Part shown: positions 21,801 through 29,751 of the stretch, in pieces
How positions within the stretch are numbered: the stretch's first letter is position 1
Layout: the number at the start of each line of letters is the position of its first letter
Virus record (IMG/VR): IMGVR_UViG_3300043773_000463
Location: 1 to 31,390 of that record
DNA length: 31,390 nt
Source: a virus
Strand: one strand, 5' to 3'
Notes under the pieces: generated by a model
What the model saw: the letters and a program-made list of their open reading frames with translations, nothing else
Database searches by the model: none
Told to the model about the DNA's origin: nothing
Position numbers and translations under genes: made by a program

Positions 21801-24057
21801 TGCTCGCGGTGTAATCGCCGTTCGTGGCAGTCACGGTTCCGGTGCGACCAAAGACCGAGGCGACGGCGTCCGTGTTGTCCACCTTCGCCCAGCCGTCCGC
21901 GCCATTGCTGATAATCCAGTCGCCGACGTTGAACGTGATCGAGGCAAACGTGCCGCCGGTCGTGACAATGTAGTAATCGCCGAGGGTCGTCGTCGCAGGA
22001 GGATTCGCTAGCGTTGGCGAGTTCGTCGCAGCATTCCACGTTCCCATGTACGTCACTTGGCCGAGGATAGAATCGGGCAACTGTGTGAGCGGAATCTTGC
22101 CGCCAGAGTCGAGCGTAGCGACGCCAGAGTTGGCGCCTTTCTCGGTGCTCGGAATCTTCGACGCCAGATCGGTGACGAGGTTCGTGACTTGCGACTCAGC
22201 AATCAGAATGTTGATCGCCGATGCCTCCTTCGCGCGACCTTTCGAGTCGATCGTGATGACGACTGCGCTCGATGCGCTGCCATAGCCGCCAGCCGTGACG
22301 CCAGAGATCGTCAGGCTTGGGTTTGGATAGGTGCCGGTGAGATCGCCGCCAGCTGGGCCGGTAGGCGTGCGCGAGTCGGTAAAGCGTGCGTCGTCGCCAG
22401 CCGCAACGGTGCCCGCGGTCGTGCCAACGTCGCGCGTGGCGGAATTGCCAAGACCGAGATTGGTGCGCGCTAGAGCGACCGAGGCGACGTCGCTGAGATT
22501 GTTTGCGACTTGGAGAAAGTAGGTCGCGCTCTGAACTGCAGCGGATCCGAGTCCGAGATTGGTGCGAGCGTCCGTCGCGTTAGATGCGCCGGTACCGCCG
22601 TCGGCGATTGCCAAGTCGGTGATTCCAGTAATAGTGCCGCCAGTGATCGAGACGTTGCCCGCCGATTGCGTGGCGATGCTGCCCAATCCAAGGTTCGTGC
22701 GAGCAAGCGCAACGGATGCGACGTCGCTCAATGAGTTCGCGGATTGCAGGAAAAAGGTCGCGCTCTCCACCGCAGCGGAGCCAAGACCAAGATTCGTACG
22801 CGCCGACGTGACGCTGGCGAGATCGTTGAGATTGTTCGCGCGGTAAGCGTAAGTCGTATCTGCGCCGGTCGCGGTTACGCCGAGATTGGTGCGCGAAGTC
22901 GTGACGCTGGCGACGTCGCTCAGGTTCGACGCCTTCGCCAACTTCTCGCCATCGAGTTCGTTAATCGCGTCCTGCACGTTCGTCGCGGTGATGCTACCAG
23001 CGGCGGTGTTCGTGATCTGCGTGGCCGAGTAATCGCCAGCGGCGGCGGTGATCGAGCCAACGCGACCGAAAACGCTCGTAACGGATTCGCTGTTGTCCAC
23101 CTTCTGCCAGACTGAACCGTTGTAGATTGCCCAGTCGCCAACCTTCCAATCGGTGATGCCGTTCAGGTTCGTCGAGCCGTCCACGTTCACGACGTAGTAA
23201 TAACCCTTTGTTCCGACGCTCGACGTGAGCGTTGGGCTGTTCGTCGCCGCGTCCCAAGTGCCTTGGTAATTCGTGCCGCCGTCGGCTGAGATTTCAATGA
23301 AGCCAGCAGCGGTCGAGATTGCGATGCCATCGCCCGCAGTTAGATCAGCGTTCACAAACCCGCCATTGCTACCGATCAGAATTTGACCGTTCGTAGGCAC
23401 GCCAGTTAGTTCGGCGAGTGATACATTGTTGCCGCTACCCGCTGCACCGCGTGCCGAGTTGAGCGTCCACTTGGTCGAGGTGCGCGAGGGCTTCTGCGTC
23501 GTCTCCTCGTTGGCAACGTAGCTGTCGCCGTTGTAACCAACCAGATCGAGCTTGTAGTAAGTGACTCCAGATTCCCACTTGCCGCGCGGGTTCAATCCTT
23601 TCGGCTCGGCAAACTCTTTTCGCAGTTGATCAATTTCGCCAGCGCGAGGAAAGCGCGAGAGTTCGTCGGTGACAATTTCTTTGACCGCGTTCGGCAGCGC
23701 AGATGCGGCCTCGGCGATGCGCGCTTCGGCCTTAGCCAAAAGCGTTTCATTCTCCGCGCGCTCGGCCATCAACACAGAATACTTCGCAGCGGTCGTGTCC
23801 TCGAGTTGCACGGACAGCTCGGCGATCTTTTGCTTTAATACGTTGCCGAGCTTTGCGTGCTCGGATTGTGATTCTTGCGAGAGGAACTTTTGCAGTTCAT
23901 CGCGCATCGCTGGTTCAATCTCGTTTAAGTTGCGCTCGATCTCCACCGAGAGATGCGTGCGTAGTTCCGGCAGCGATTCGACGAGCTTCTTTAGCTCGAC
24001 GCGCTGAATGATTGCCAGCTCGATGAGGTTGTCGATTTGAGTCTGAGTGTGGATCAT
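18835..24057 (-). CDS. Giant tail fibre with S74-type C-terminal chaperone
   Basis: This 1740-residue protein has five visible parts. Residues 1-130 are a coiled coil. About 155-200 is a carbohydrate-binding-like module (GKWESGVTYYKLDLVGYNGD, then W-T-L). About 264-390 and 669-800 are two related modules beginning GTWxAATNSPTL and ending in I-N-E-L-D-G and K-L-A-K-A-S-N-L-S-D. At least seven copies of x-R-x-N-L-G-L/V follow these modules. Long Gly/Thr/Ser-rich shaft segments lead to the C-terminal domain (1648-1740) with S-D-Y-R-S-K-D, typical of the intramolecular chaperone of endosialidase (Peptidase S74), which trimerises then cleaves itself off. A host-range determinant is likely. Its location between portal and protease is unusual. 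Confidence 0.85.
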   Translation of the reverse strand: MIHTQTQIDNLIELAIIQRVELKKLVESLPELRTHLSVEIERNLNEIEPAMRDELQKFLSQESQSEHAKLGNVLKQKIAELSVQLEDTTAAKYSVLMAERAENETLLAKAEARIAEAASALPNAVKEIVTDELSRFPRAGEIDQLRKEFAEPKGLNPRGKWESGVTYYKLDLVGYNGDSYVANEETTQKPSRTSTKWTLNSARGAAGSGNNVSLAELTGVPTNGQILIGSNGGFVNADLTAGDGIAISTAAGFIEISADGGTNYQGTWDAATNSPTLTSSVGTKGYYYVVNVDGSTNLNGITDWKVGDWAIYNGSVWQKVDNSESVTSVFGRVGSITAAAGDYSATQITNTAAGSITATNVQDAINELDGEKLAKASNLSDVASVTTSRTNLGVTATGADTTYAYRANNLNDLASVTSARTNLGLGSAAVESATFFLQSANSLSDVASVALARTNLGLGSIATQSAGNVSITGGTITGITDLAIADGGTGASNATDARTNLGLGSAAVQSATYFLQVANNLSDVASVALARTNLGLGNSATRDVGTTAGTVAAGDDARFTDSRTPTGPAGGDLTGTYPNPSLTISGVTAGGYGSASSAVVITIDSKGRAKEASAINILIAESQVTNLVTDLASKIPSTEKGANSGVATLDSGGKIPLTQLPDSILGQVTYMGTWNAATNSPTLANPPATTTLGDYYIVTTGGTFASITFNVGDWIISNGADGWAKVDNTDAVASVFGRTGTVTATNGDYTASNITNVPAGNIVATEVQAAINELDGDKLAKASNLSDLVSPSTARTNLGLGSAATQNDTYFLQVANNLSDLASVTTARSNLGLGTMAVQNAASVSITGGSITGITDLAVADGGTGVSTTPANGQLLIGNGTGYTVANLTAGTGVTITNSSGGISIATTGAQSAETLTATVTNAESTTITKGQVVYAFGATGNRMSVKLAYNTGDATSAKTLGIVSDASISAGGTGTITLVGVVDGLTLGSYTDGDQLYLGATAGSLTNVKPYAPNHLVYVGIVERANNGNGELYVRVQNGYELNEIHDVQITTPPSAGALLVYDATNALWKAAQLTAGTNIAITNADASVTVGITGTIALGNGGTGQTTAQAAINSLAGATTSGYFLRGNGTNVVMAAISAGDVPTLNQNTTGSAATLTTARAIYGNNFDGSAALTQAITGTYGGTGVNNGANTITIAGNVTHAGAFTQSFTATANTSLTLPTTGTLATLAGSEALSNKTITASAFNGTIGATTASTGAFTTLSATDNSSVTKSTNGVTSFSVSNVSTGTSAFAAYYLTNSSGTNQANIGLSGGSYTSVVGWDVQNALTISNVTAGGISIAARSGSSSIRNYIGDGTAAITTVTSTGLAVTGALSSTTGATFATSSGSVGIGTASPAAPLHIAFGSAVNDAELRIQQTTNGTASQITIAANNDGGAIYNFIRSVTTSGTEHWRIGGGAAASTMAFSTGGTERARIDSSGNVGINTTSPTGGRLVIAQANSVQPAIHLPTDESTIQGPNADTQIKMGGNLVLQSGNETYVSAKNASGKILFSTGATPTERARIDSSGNLLVGTTSKIAGVDAPIQAYANGGSTILAQQVSVTADNLSLWNSANSGNQVFAGFYTDSPSSLRGSITYNRGTGLVVYGTTSDYRSKDILGPVVDSGALIDSVPVYMGKMKGATQERPMFIAHETPAYAHTGEKDAVDAEGKPIYQQIDTSALLPVLWAEIQSLRQRVAALESK

Positions 24058-24058
24058 G

Positions 24059-26239
24059 TTATTTGTTTTCAGCTTTAACCGTCTTGCTTAACTCGATGAT
24101 GGATTTTTCTCCGACGATGCTTTGTTTGATTTCATCGACGCGGCCATTTTGTTTCTTCCGATAATTCTGTACGGCATCCAGCCACTCCTCTGGCTCCGGT
24201 GGTTGTAGCGCAGCAAAACTTTGCCGCACTTCGCTCGATGCTGCTTTGAGTTCTTTCGAGTCTGCTTGCTTGTTTAGACGCTCGACGATCTGGTTTGCCC
24301 ACGAGTAACCCTGATCGCCACCCCAGCCCATCCACGCCTGCCAGCCCTTACCTTGCTCGTCCCAAGTCTCGCCGTTCTTGTCGGACTCGTGACGGTCAAA
24401 GTACGCCTTCATGCGGCGCACGGTTTCCTCGGAGAGCGGGCGGCGGTTCATCAGGTCACGCGCGCGAGCAATGCCCACGCTCGTCATGCCGCGTTGCGAG
24501 GCTGGTTTCTTGTCGCGTACTTCAAGAGCGCGCTTGGCGTTGTCGGCGATGGCGACCGTCGGAATGTAAGTGTTGGTCTCGAAATCAATCGTGACCAGCT
24601 TTGATTCGTTCTCGATTTTTTGCGTAGGCTCGGCTGGCGCAGCCGCGTCAGGCTTTGCCGTTGCGGCAATCGTTGCATCAACCGCATCTTGCGTGACGTT
24701 CGTACCGAGCGAAGCGGCCATCGAAGCGTTGGCAGGGAGCTGTTGCGTGACCATGCGGATGGCCGTTTCTGGCACGCCGTATTTCGTCGAGAGTTCTTTA
24801 ATGAAACCGGCTTCGATGGCGATTTGCTCCAAACGCGAGAAAGCGTCGGTGCCTTCTTCGGCTGCGATTTCTTGGAGAGACTTCGCGCCTTGGCGGTTCT
24901 CATTCATGTTTGCGGCGGACTCGCGACCAACGTCAATCGAGAGCTTCGCAGGAAAACGCCATTCGCCTTTCGTGGCGCGGCGCAGAGCTTGCACCATCGT
25001 CTCGCCCGCGAGGAGCGTCGGAGGCGGAATCTCTCCGCGCGCGATGCCGTCGAGGATTACGGCGTCTTTGATCGGGTCGAGAACCTTGTCGGTGAGGACG
25101 CCTTGCTGGCGCGTGAAAACACGGTCGGCGGCGGCGAACTCCGCGCGCACGCTTGGGCCTTTGTAATCTTGCGTTCCGAAAAGCACGCCCTCGGGCACGC
25201 CTACGCCCAGCGCAATCTCGTGCATGAGATGCTGCACGAAGCCGGTGAAGGCTTGCGACGGACGTGATGGCATAACCTCGACGCGGTCGCTGTTCTGGAA
25301 ATACCGAATCATGCCCACCTCGGTCAGCTCGTTCTTTTGCGTCTGGCCGCTCGGCAGCGACATGGCTGGGTTCGGCTGGAAAAGGTTGCGCGGATTGGCA
25401 ACGCCTCGGTCGTTGAAGATCAGCGCAGCTTGTTGCGACGAGAAACGCACGCCCGCTTTCTCGGCTTGGAGAATGTCATGCAGCATCCGCACGGTCTGAA
25501 TCGCCGAGTGGAAATCGGTGATACCTCGGTACTGATCGACGCGGAACGGGTCGAAGTAGTGGCAGAACTGATTCGCTGGAATGTCCTCTGCTCCAAAATA
25601 AACGCCGTTACGATCTACGCGGTAAATGCGGTATGCGATAGGCTGGCCGAAGTCGTCCGTTATGATGCCTTGGTAATAGTTGTTAGACTCGACCGCTGCG
25701 CTATTCGGATTGCCGATGCGCGTCGCAGGAACGAGTTGAAGTTTCAGACCTTCGCCTGCGCGACGAATCACGAAGCCGCAATCGCCGTCCACCGGACGCT
25801 CCTCGGCGGCGAGCTGCACGAGTTTCTTGAACGTGTGCCGATTGGTAACGTCGCAGTTCTTGCACCACTCGTGGAAATAATCGCTGACCGTCTGATTGTA
25901 ATCACGGTCGCCGGTCGTCGGCGAGTATTCGTGCGGCGTTAGATAGAGACCGAACTTGCGCGAGACTTCGCGCGCTTCTGGGCTGTTCTCGATTAGGTCG
26001 CGCGCCTCCCACATCATGACGACGCGGTCGCGCTGGTTCTGTGTGCTCTCGGCTGGTTGTCCGTATTGCTTCGGAGCGTAAAGACGGTTCGTGCGCGCGG
26101 CGTTATACTCGAAAAGCGATTTCTGCACGCGAGCTTCCAAACGCTTCAACGCCCACTGCGGCGCAATGTTTTCGAGCGCGCGGTCGAGCCACGGCTGATT
26201 TTTTACTAGCTTTGACGCGTCGAAGTTCTCGTGTTCCAT
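24059..26239 (-). CDS. Portal protein with C-terminal extension
   Basis: The 726-residue product matches lambda-type portal proteins (PF05136) over roughly residues 1-500: RNRLYAPKQYGQ-like region, ARDLIENSPEAREVSRKFGL, AAEERPVDGDCGFVIRRAGE, NQFCHYFDPFRVDQYRGITD and LMHEIALGVGVPEGVLFGTQ. The portal forms the dodecameric DNA entry channel. Lambda gpB is 533 residues, so about 170-200 residues are extra. Residues about 555-660 contain IADNAKRALEVRDKKP, SVGIARARDLMNRRPLSEET, VRRMKAYFDRHESDK and WMGWGGDQGYSWA, a helical domain I have seen in phage head-associated proteins. It may be an additional packaging or scaffold-interaction module. The start has the AAAC-ATG context. Confidence 0.85.
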   Translation of the reverse strand: MEHENFDASKLVKNQPWLDRALENIAPQWALKRLEARVQKSLFEYNAARTNRLYAPKQYGQPAESTQNQRDRVVMMWEARDLIENSPEAREVSRKFGLYLTPHEYSPTTGDRDYNQTVSDYFHEWCKNCDVTNRHTFKKLVQLAAEERPVDGDCGFVIRRAGEGLKLQLVPATRIGNPNSAAVESNNYYQGIITDDFGQPIAYRIYRVDRNGVYFGAEDIPANQFCHYFDPFRVDQYRGITDFHSAIQTVRMLHDILQAEKAGVRFSSQQAALIFNDRGVANPRNLFQPNPAMSLPSGQTQKNELTEVGMIRYFQNSDRVEVMPSRPSQAFTGFVQHLMHEIALGVGVPEGVLFGTQDYKGPSVRAEFAAADRVFTRQQGVLTDKVLDPIKDAVILDGIARGEIPPPTLLAGETMVQALRRATKGEWRFPAKLSIDVGRESAANMNENRQGAKSLQEIAAEEGTDAFSRLEQIAIEAGFIKELSTKYGVPETAIRMVTQQLPANASMAASLGTNVTQDAVDATIAATAKPDAAAPAEPTQKIENESKLVTIDFETNTYIPTVAIADNAKRALEVRDKKPASQRGMTSVGIARARDLMNRRPLSEETVRRMKAYFDRHESDKNGETWDEQGKGWQAWMGWGGDQGYSWANQIVERLNKQADSKELKAASSEVRQSFAALQPPEPEEWLDAVQNYRKKQNGRVDEIKQSIVGEKSIIELSKTVKAENK

Positions 26240-26247
26240 GTTTGTGT

Positions 26248-26484
26248 TTAGTTACCGTTGAAAGAAATAAAAACCGTATCCGTTGAGGTTCCGTTTACGT
26301 CATTGATCGCGTCCTGAATGTTGCCCAGCATATTATTGAGCTGCGCCAAATCCGCGCGCGAAACGCTTTTGCCGTTGAGCGAGTAGCTTTGATTTAACAG
26401 CACGGCTTGAATGGCATCGAGTGTTTTGGTTTTGAGCGTCGCCAGCGTCGCGCCATCGAGTCCGAGAAATGGGTTGTCGAGCAT
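26248..26484 (-). CDS. gpW-like head-tail connector
   Basis: The 78-residue product starts MLDNPFLGLDGATLATLKTK and contains NGKSVSRADLAQLNNMLGNI followed by QDAI. This resembles lambda gpW (68 residues), which binds the portal ring so that FII and the tail can join. Its place between the large terminase and the portal genes is the same as W in lambda, here separated from the terminase gene only by the HNH gene. The helix-turn-helix-like arrangement fits the gpW fold. Confidence 0.8.
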   Translation of the reverse strand: MLDNPFLGLDGATLATLKTKTLDAIQAVLLNQSYSLNGKSVSRADLAQLNNMLGNIQDAINDVNGTSTDTVFISFNGN

Positions 26485-26512
26485 TTGCTAATGCGCGGAA
26501 CGTCAAAAGGTC

Positions 26513-27106
26513 TTACTCTTTCGGCGGCGTGGCCCAACCGTGACTTCGGTAGCATTTAGGTAATACAAAGTCTATTTTTGCTCCTTTTCTGCTGTTAATT
26601 GAAAATGGCAAAACCTGTAAATTACGATGACAATGAGAGCCTCCAGCGAACAGCGGAATGATGTGATCAACCGCGTGTTTGATTCCGGTGCATTTGCTCA
26701 CTCGATTTGAAATCTCATAAAAACTATCAACAACAGATTTCCATGAATCGCTTGGAATGGCTTTCATTTGACGCGCCCTCCTAAGCTCTTGGATTGCCGT
26801 GCATCTATCTTTATTTTGAATCTTCCAACGCTTTAGGTTTTCAGTTTTTTTCTCTGGGTTTTTCTTAGCCCACGAAAGACTTTGCTGGCGTCTTTTTAAC
26901 AAGTTTTTTTGCCTATCGTTTTTTCTCCATATCCTGACGGCGTCTTTGTTTTTTGATCTCCATGCCTTCAATCTCTTGTTTTTCTTGCTACGCATTTCAG
27001 CAAATTTTTCCGCCGTAACCCAGTATTCATAATTAATCTTTTTTTGATAACACCAAAACACCATTCCGTCCTCTCTAGTTTCACCCTGTTTGTGTTTTGT
27101 TGTCAT
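26513..27106 (-). CDS. HNH homing-type endonuclease
   Basis: Predicted 197 residues from the ATG at 27106; the open frame begins earlier but overlaps the terminase more deeply. A basic N-terminal helical region (MRSKKNKRLKAWRSKNKDAV, RIWRKNDRQKN) resembles DNA-binding repeats. The HNH motif is visible as V-D-H-I-I-P-L (146-152) and H-R-N-L-Q-V-L (160-166), the expected catalytic His and Asn. It is AT-rich relative to flanking genes (23 G/C in 26881-26940) and overlaps the terminase 3' end by 26 bases, both signs of insertion. It is probably a free-standing mobile endonuclease, as is common next to terminase genes. Confidence 0.75.
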   Translation of the reverse strand: MTTKHKQGETREDGMVFWCYQKKINYEYWVTAEKFAEMRSKKNKRLKAWRSKNKDAVRIWRKNDRQKNLLKRRQQSLSWAKKNPEKKTENLKRWKIQNKDRCTAIQELRRARQMKAIPSDSWKSVVDSFYEISNRVSKCTGIKHAVDHIIPLFAGGSHCHRNLQVLPFSINSRKGAKIDFVLPKCYRSHGWATPPKE

Positions 27107-28898
27107 ACGCGGATTTGCTTGGAGTGTATCTAATAACGCCAGCAATGGTCGCAATGCAAATCATCATTGCTGAAGTATCTAGTCCATGATTCGGAGCATT
27201 GCTTTTCACTTCACGCCATTCAAAAACACCCGTCCGGATCTCGACCTTCGACTCGCCTTTGAGGTGTTCAAGGTAGAGCGGATTGACGTCGGCGGGCATG
27301 AGCCATTTGAGGTCGCCTTTGTTTTCGAGCGCGTTCGCCAAGATGTCTTTGAAGTAATCGCCGCTCCAATCGTAGTAGAATACATCTCCGCCTCGGTAGT
27401 CGCTCACGCGCGGCTCGCTGAATGGAAAGTTAATCAGCGCGTTCGTGTTCTCGTCGCGCATCGTCCACGTCTTGCGCGCGTGTCCGCGCATGCCGCGCCA
27501 GCCGAAGTCCGCGCAGTCACGATCAACGTCGGCGGGCCGGTAGCCTCTGTCCTGCGCCACGCACGAGTCCTGAACCTTGTAGCGATACTGCATTTGACGA
27601 AGCTGGTCGCGCGTCTCGATTCGCCCGAAGTAAAGTTGCTTGTATGTCGGGCCGGTCGCCGAGCTGAAGGCGCCGATCTCTAGCCACCAATGGTCTTGTT
27701 GGCGGTCGATTGCCATGAAACGAATCACCTCGCCCTCGATCTTTTCGCCATTTGCGAATTGCGAAACGGTGTAGTCGGACGCCTGCACGAATAGATTGAC
27801 CACCTTCTTCTCGACAATCCACGGACGCGCTTCGCGCTTGGTCTTGAACTCGATCTTCATCTTGTCGTCGCCTTGCCTGACGTGATGGTTGTCGGCGGCG
27901 CAAAACTCCTCGACGAGTAAACGCATTGGCCGCGACACTAGAGCCTCGACGCGGAAGGACTGAAACTCGATTGGCGCGTCGGGTCGCATTGCCACGAAGC
28001 GTCCGGTGCGCTTCCAAGCGTTGCGCGTCGCGTCTGAGTCCGCGGACTCATGGCCGCAATGCGGACAGCGGAAACGGCAGGACTCGACGGCGCGCGTCAC
28101 GTCCCACGTCTCGTCATCGCGCTTTGCTGCTGCATCCCAGACAACGCCTCCGCGCAGACCTGTCTCGTCGTTTTTTTCGAGAGTGAAAGCGACCGGATGA
28201 ACCTTGGCGCACGACGGACATTCTGCGCTCCACTCTTGTTGATTGCCTTGACGAAAAGACGTGTCCTCGACGTTGCCGGTTTCCAAGTCCATGATTGGAG
28301 CTTGTGACGTGTTGTAGATTTTTGACCGACCGACTTCCTCGAAACGAGACACGCGCGCAACCGCATGACCATAAACATCTTGCCACTTCGGGAGCCAGAT
28401 TTCGTCGTTGATCTTGTAGCGGATGGACTGACTTTGCTGCGAGGAAAGATTCGCGGGGTTGAGGATGAAAAAGAAACCGCCGAAGTAAATCTCAGTCGTC
28501 GTCTTCATCGGGCCAGCGCGCGGCAGCATCTTGGCGACCGGCTTGCAGCTTTCAAAGATCGGGTTAAGCCGCGACTTGGCGTGGCGGTCAATCATCTCGT
28601 CGGTCTGCATCGTCCACGAGATAGGGCCGGCGTCGTTACAGATGAGCCAAGGCACCCACACGTCGGCGACGAGCGTGCCGCCAATCTGCACCGCCTTGCG
28701 GAAATGCACGCGGCGCACGAGCGGGTTTTGCAGCGCGTCGAAGATCGGAATCAGCCACGGCGAAAGGCGCACGTTGAACGGGCCAGACGTAGCGTAGGAC
28801 TCGGGCAATACGATGTGCTTGCGCGCCCACTCGTAGATCGGCGAGCGGTCACGCTTGGGCAGCTTGAAGGCGGCGAGGCGGCGTTCGGTTTCGGTCAT
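27081..28898 (-). CDS. Terminase large subunit, GpA type
   Basis: The 605-residue product is a GpA-family packaging motor with endonuclease. Features include WARKHIVLPESYA and SPWLIPIFDALQNP near the start, K-A-V-Q-I-G-G-T (68-75) as a deviant Walker A, a Walker B-like Y-K-I-N-D-E-I (161-167, D165/E166), C-P-S-C and C-P-H-C-G-H zinc-like pairs in the middle, and a C-terminal nuclease region with VDRDCADFGWRGMRGHARKT and FYYDW. As in lambda gpA the Walker A lacks the usual K before T and keeps a leading Lys instead. It moves DNA into the prohead using ATP and cuts at cos or pac sites. The 3' end overlaps the HNH gene. Confidence 0.88.
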   Translation of the reverse strand: MTETERRLAAFKLPKRDRSPIYEWARKHIVLPESYATSGPFNVRLSPWLIPIFDALQNPLVRRVHFRKAVQIGGTLVADVWVPWLICNDAGPISWTMQTDEMIDRHAKSRLNPIFESCKPVAKMLPRAGPMKTTTEIYFGGFFFILNPANLSSQQSQSIRYKINDEIWLPKWQDVYGHAVARVSRFEEVGRSKIYNTSQAPIMDLETGNVEDTSFRQGNQQEWSAECPSCAKVHPVAFTLEKNDETGLRGGVVWDAAAKRDDETWDVTRAVESCRFRCPHCGHESADSDATRNAWKRTGRFVAMRPDAPIEFQSFRVEALVSRPMRLLVEEFCAADNHHVRQGDDKMKIEFKTKREARPWIVEKKVVNLFVQASDYTVSQFANGEKIEGEVIRFMAIDRQQDHWWLEIGAFSSATGPTYKQLYFGRIETRDQLRQMQYRYKVQDSCVAQDRGYRPADVDRDCADFGWRGMRGHARKTWTMRDENTNALINFPFSEPRVSDYRGGDVFYYDWSGDYFKDILANALENKGDLKWLMPADVNPLYLEHLKGESKVEIRTGVFEWREVKSNAPNHGLDTSAMMICIATIAGVIRYTPSKSAYDNKTQTG

Positions 28899-29113
28899 GC
28901 TTCGTCTTTGGTTGCTCCGCCACTCGATGAAAAGAAAGGTCGTTCGGATGTCAGCTCGATCTCGAAATGGTCATCGACGCAACGCCCAGCCCATGACACT
29001 TGGTAGAGCAAGCAGTTGGGGCGGTAAATCATGGCAATGATGACGCCCGCGTCGTCGCCGCAAGTGCGATGCCAGACCATGTCGCCGAGGCGAAACTTTG
29101 GTGTGTCGGTCAT
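28895..29113 (-). CDS. Small SH3-like protein between terminase genes
   Basis: The 72-residue protein contains FRLGDMVWHRTCGDDAGVII, NCLLYQVSWAG and CVDDHFEIELTSE. This resembles small beta-barrel proteins of the SH3 type (a G-D-x-V start, then G-x-I/V and a Y-x-V-x-W strand). It is coupled to both terminase genes by ATGA overlaps. Lambda has no counterpart in this place. It may help terminase assembly or be an unrelated small regulator; function not recognised. Confidence 0.55.
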   Translation of the reverse strand: MTDTPKFRLGDMVWHRTCGDDAGVIIAMIYRPNCLLYQVSWAGRCVDDHFEIELTSERPFFSSSGGATKDEA

Positions 29114-29751
29114 GCTTCGTCAGAGTTCGCCGACCGCGCCACCATCTCGCTTTGATAGGTCGCTATGTTAGAGTTTATCACCTCGCGGATTTCATCAAGG
29201 ATTAGGGCGCCCTCGACGTTTGCCTCGGCTGCGTTCTTGCCGATCACGCGCTGGCCCAGCTCGACCTCTAGCTTTAGGCGCAGGAGCAAGTCGAGTTTCT
29301 GCGCGAGCGTCGCGAACATATCGTCCACAATCTCCTTCGCAATCGTATCGCCCGCTTCGCGCGCAATCTTCATGTCGCGCAGCGTGATCTCGCGCTGCAT
29401 GAGTTGCGCCTTTAGCTCCGCGAGGTTCTTCGTCGCCGTGTCCTTGCCGATGAGGTTGTCGCCGCAGAATTGTTGCCACGCGACAAGGTTCTCGCGCTTG
29501 CCGTCCTCGTGCTTCTTTGGCGCATCTGGAAAGCGAGCGCGTGCGTCGTACACGGCTTGGCGCGTCAGACCGAGTTCCTTGGCGAGCGCGCTCAGGTCTT
29601 TGACCCAGCCGTCGTCGTTCTGAGATTGAAACTCGTTCAGGGCTTTGCGCTCCGATGTGCTGAGAGTTTTTCCCGCCTTGAGCTTCTTTCCGATGTTGGA
29701 AAGATTAGCGCGAGAAAGAATTTCAGCATCCGTTGGTTTAATCTCAGTCAT
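29110..29751 (-). CDS. Terminase small subunit (Nu1-like)
   Basis: The 213-residue product contains a winged-HTH-type DNA-binding segment, LSALAKELGLTRQAVYDARA with the following RFPDAPKK and ENLVAWQQF, the same layout as lambda Nu1 (winged HTH, then F-P...V-x-W). The rest is helical: NLAELKAQLMQREITLRDMK and DDMFATLAQKLDLLLRLKLE, likely the oligomerisation and large-subunit-binding region. It recognises the packaging site. The order small subunit, small SH3-like protein, large subunit fits a packaging operon. It overlaps the ABC-GNAT gene by 8 bases. Confidence 0.8.
   Translation of the reverse strand: MTEIKPTDAEILSRANLSNIGKKLKAGKTLSTSERKALNEFQSQNDDGWVKDLSALAKELGLTRQAVYDARARFPDAPKKHEDGKRENLVAWQQFCGDNLIGKDTATKNLAELKAQLMQREITLRDMKIAREAGDTIAKEIVDDMFATLAQKLDLLLRLKLEVELGQRVIGKNAAEANVEGALILDEIREVINSNIATYQSEMVARSANSDEA

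Noticed and set aside
22440-22900. Repeated motifs at DNA level that might be a CRISPR or tandem regulatory array
   Set aside because: The repeats are coding and correspond to the x-R-x-N-L-G-L units of the fibre; spacing and divergence do not fit CRISPR.
24570-25267. Overlapping plus-strand frames of 198-215 residues opposite the portal gene
   Set aside because: Both are shadows of the portal coding sequence; GC-rich third positions create long antisense open frames.
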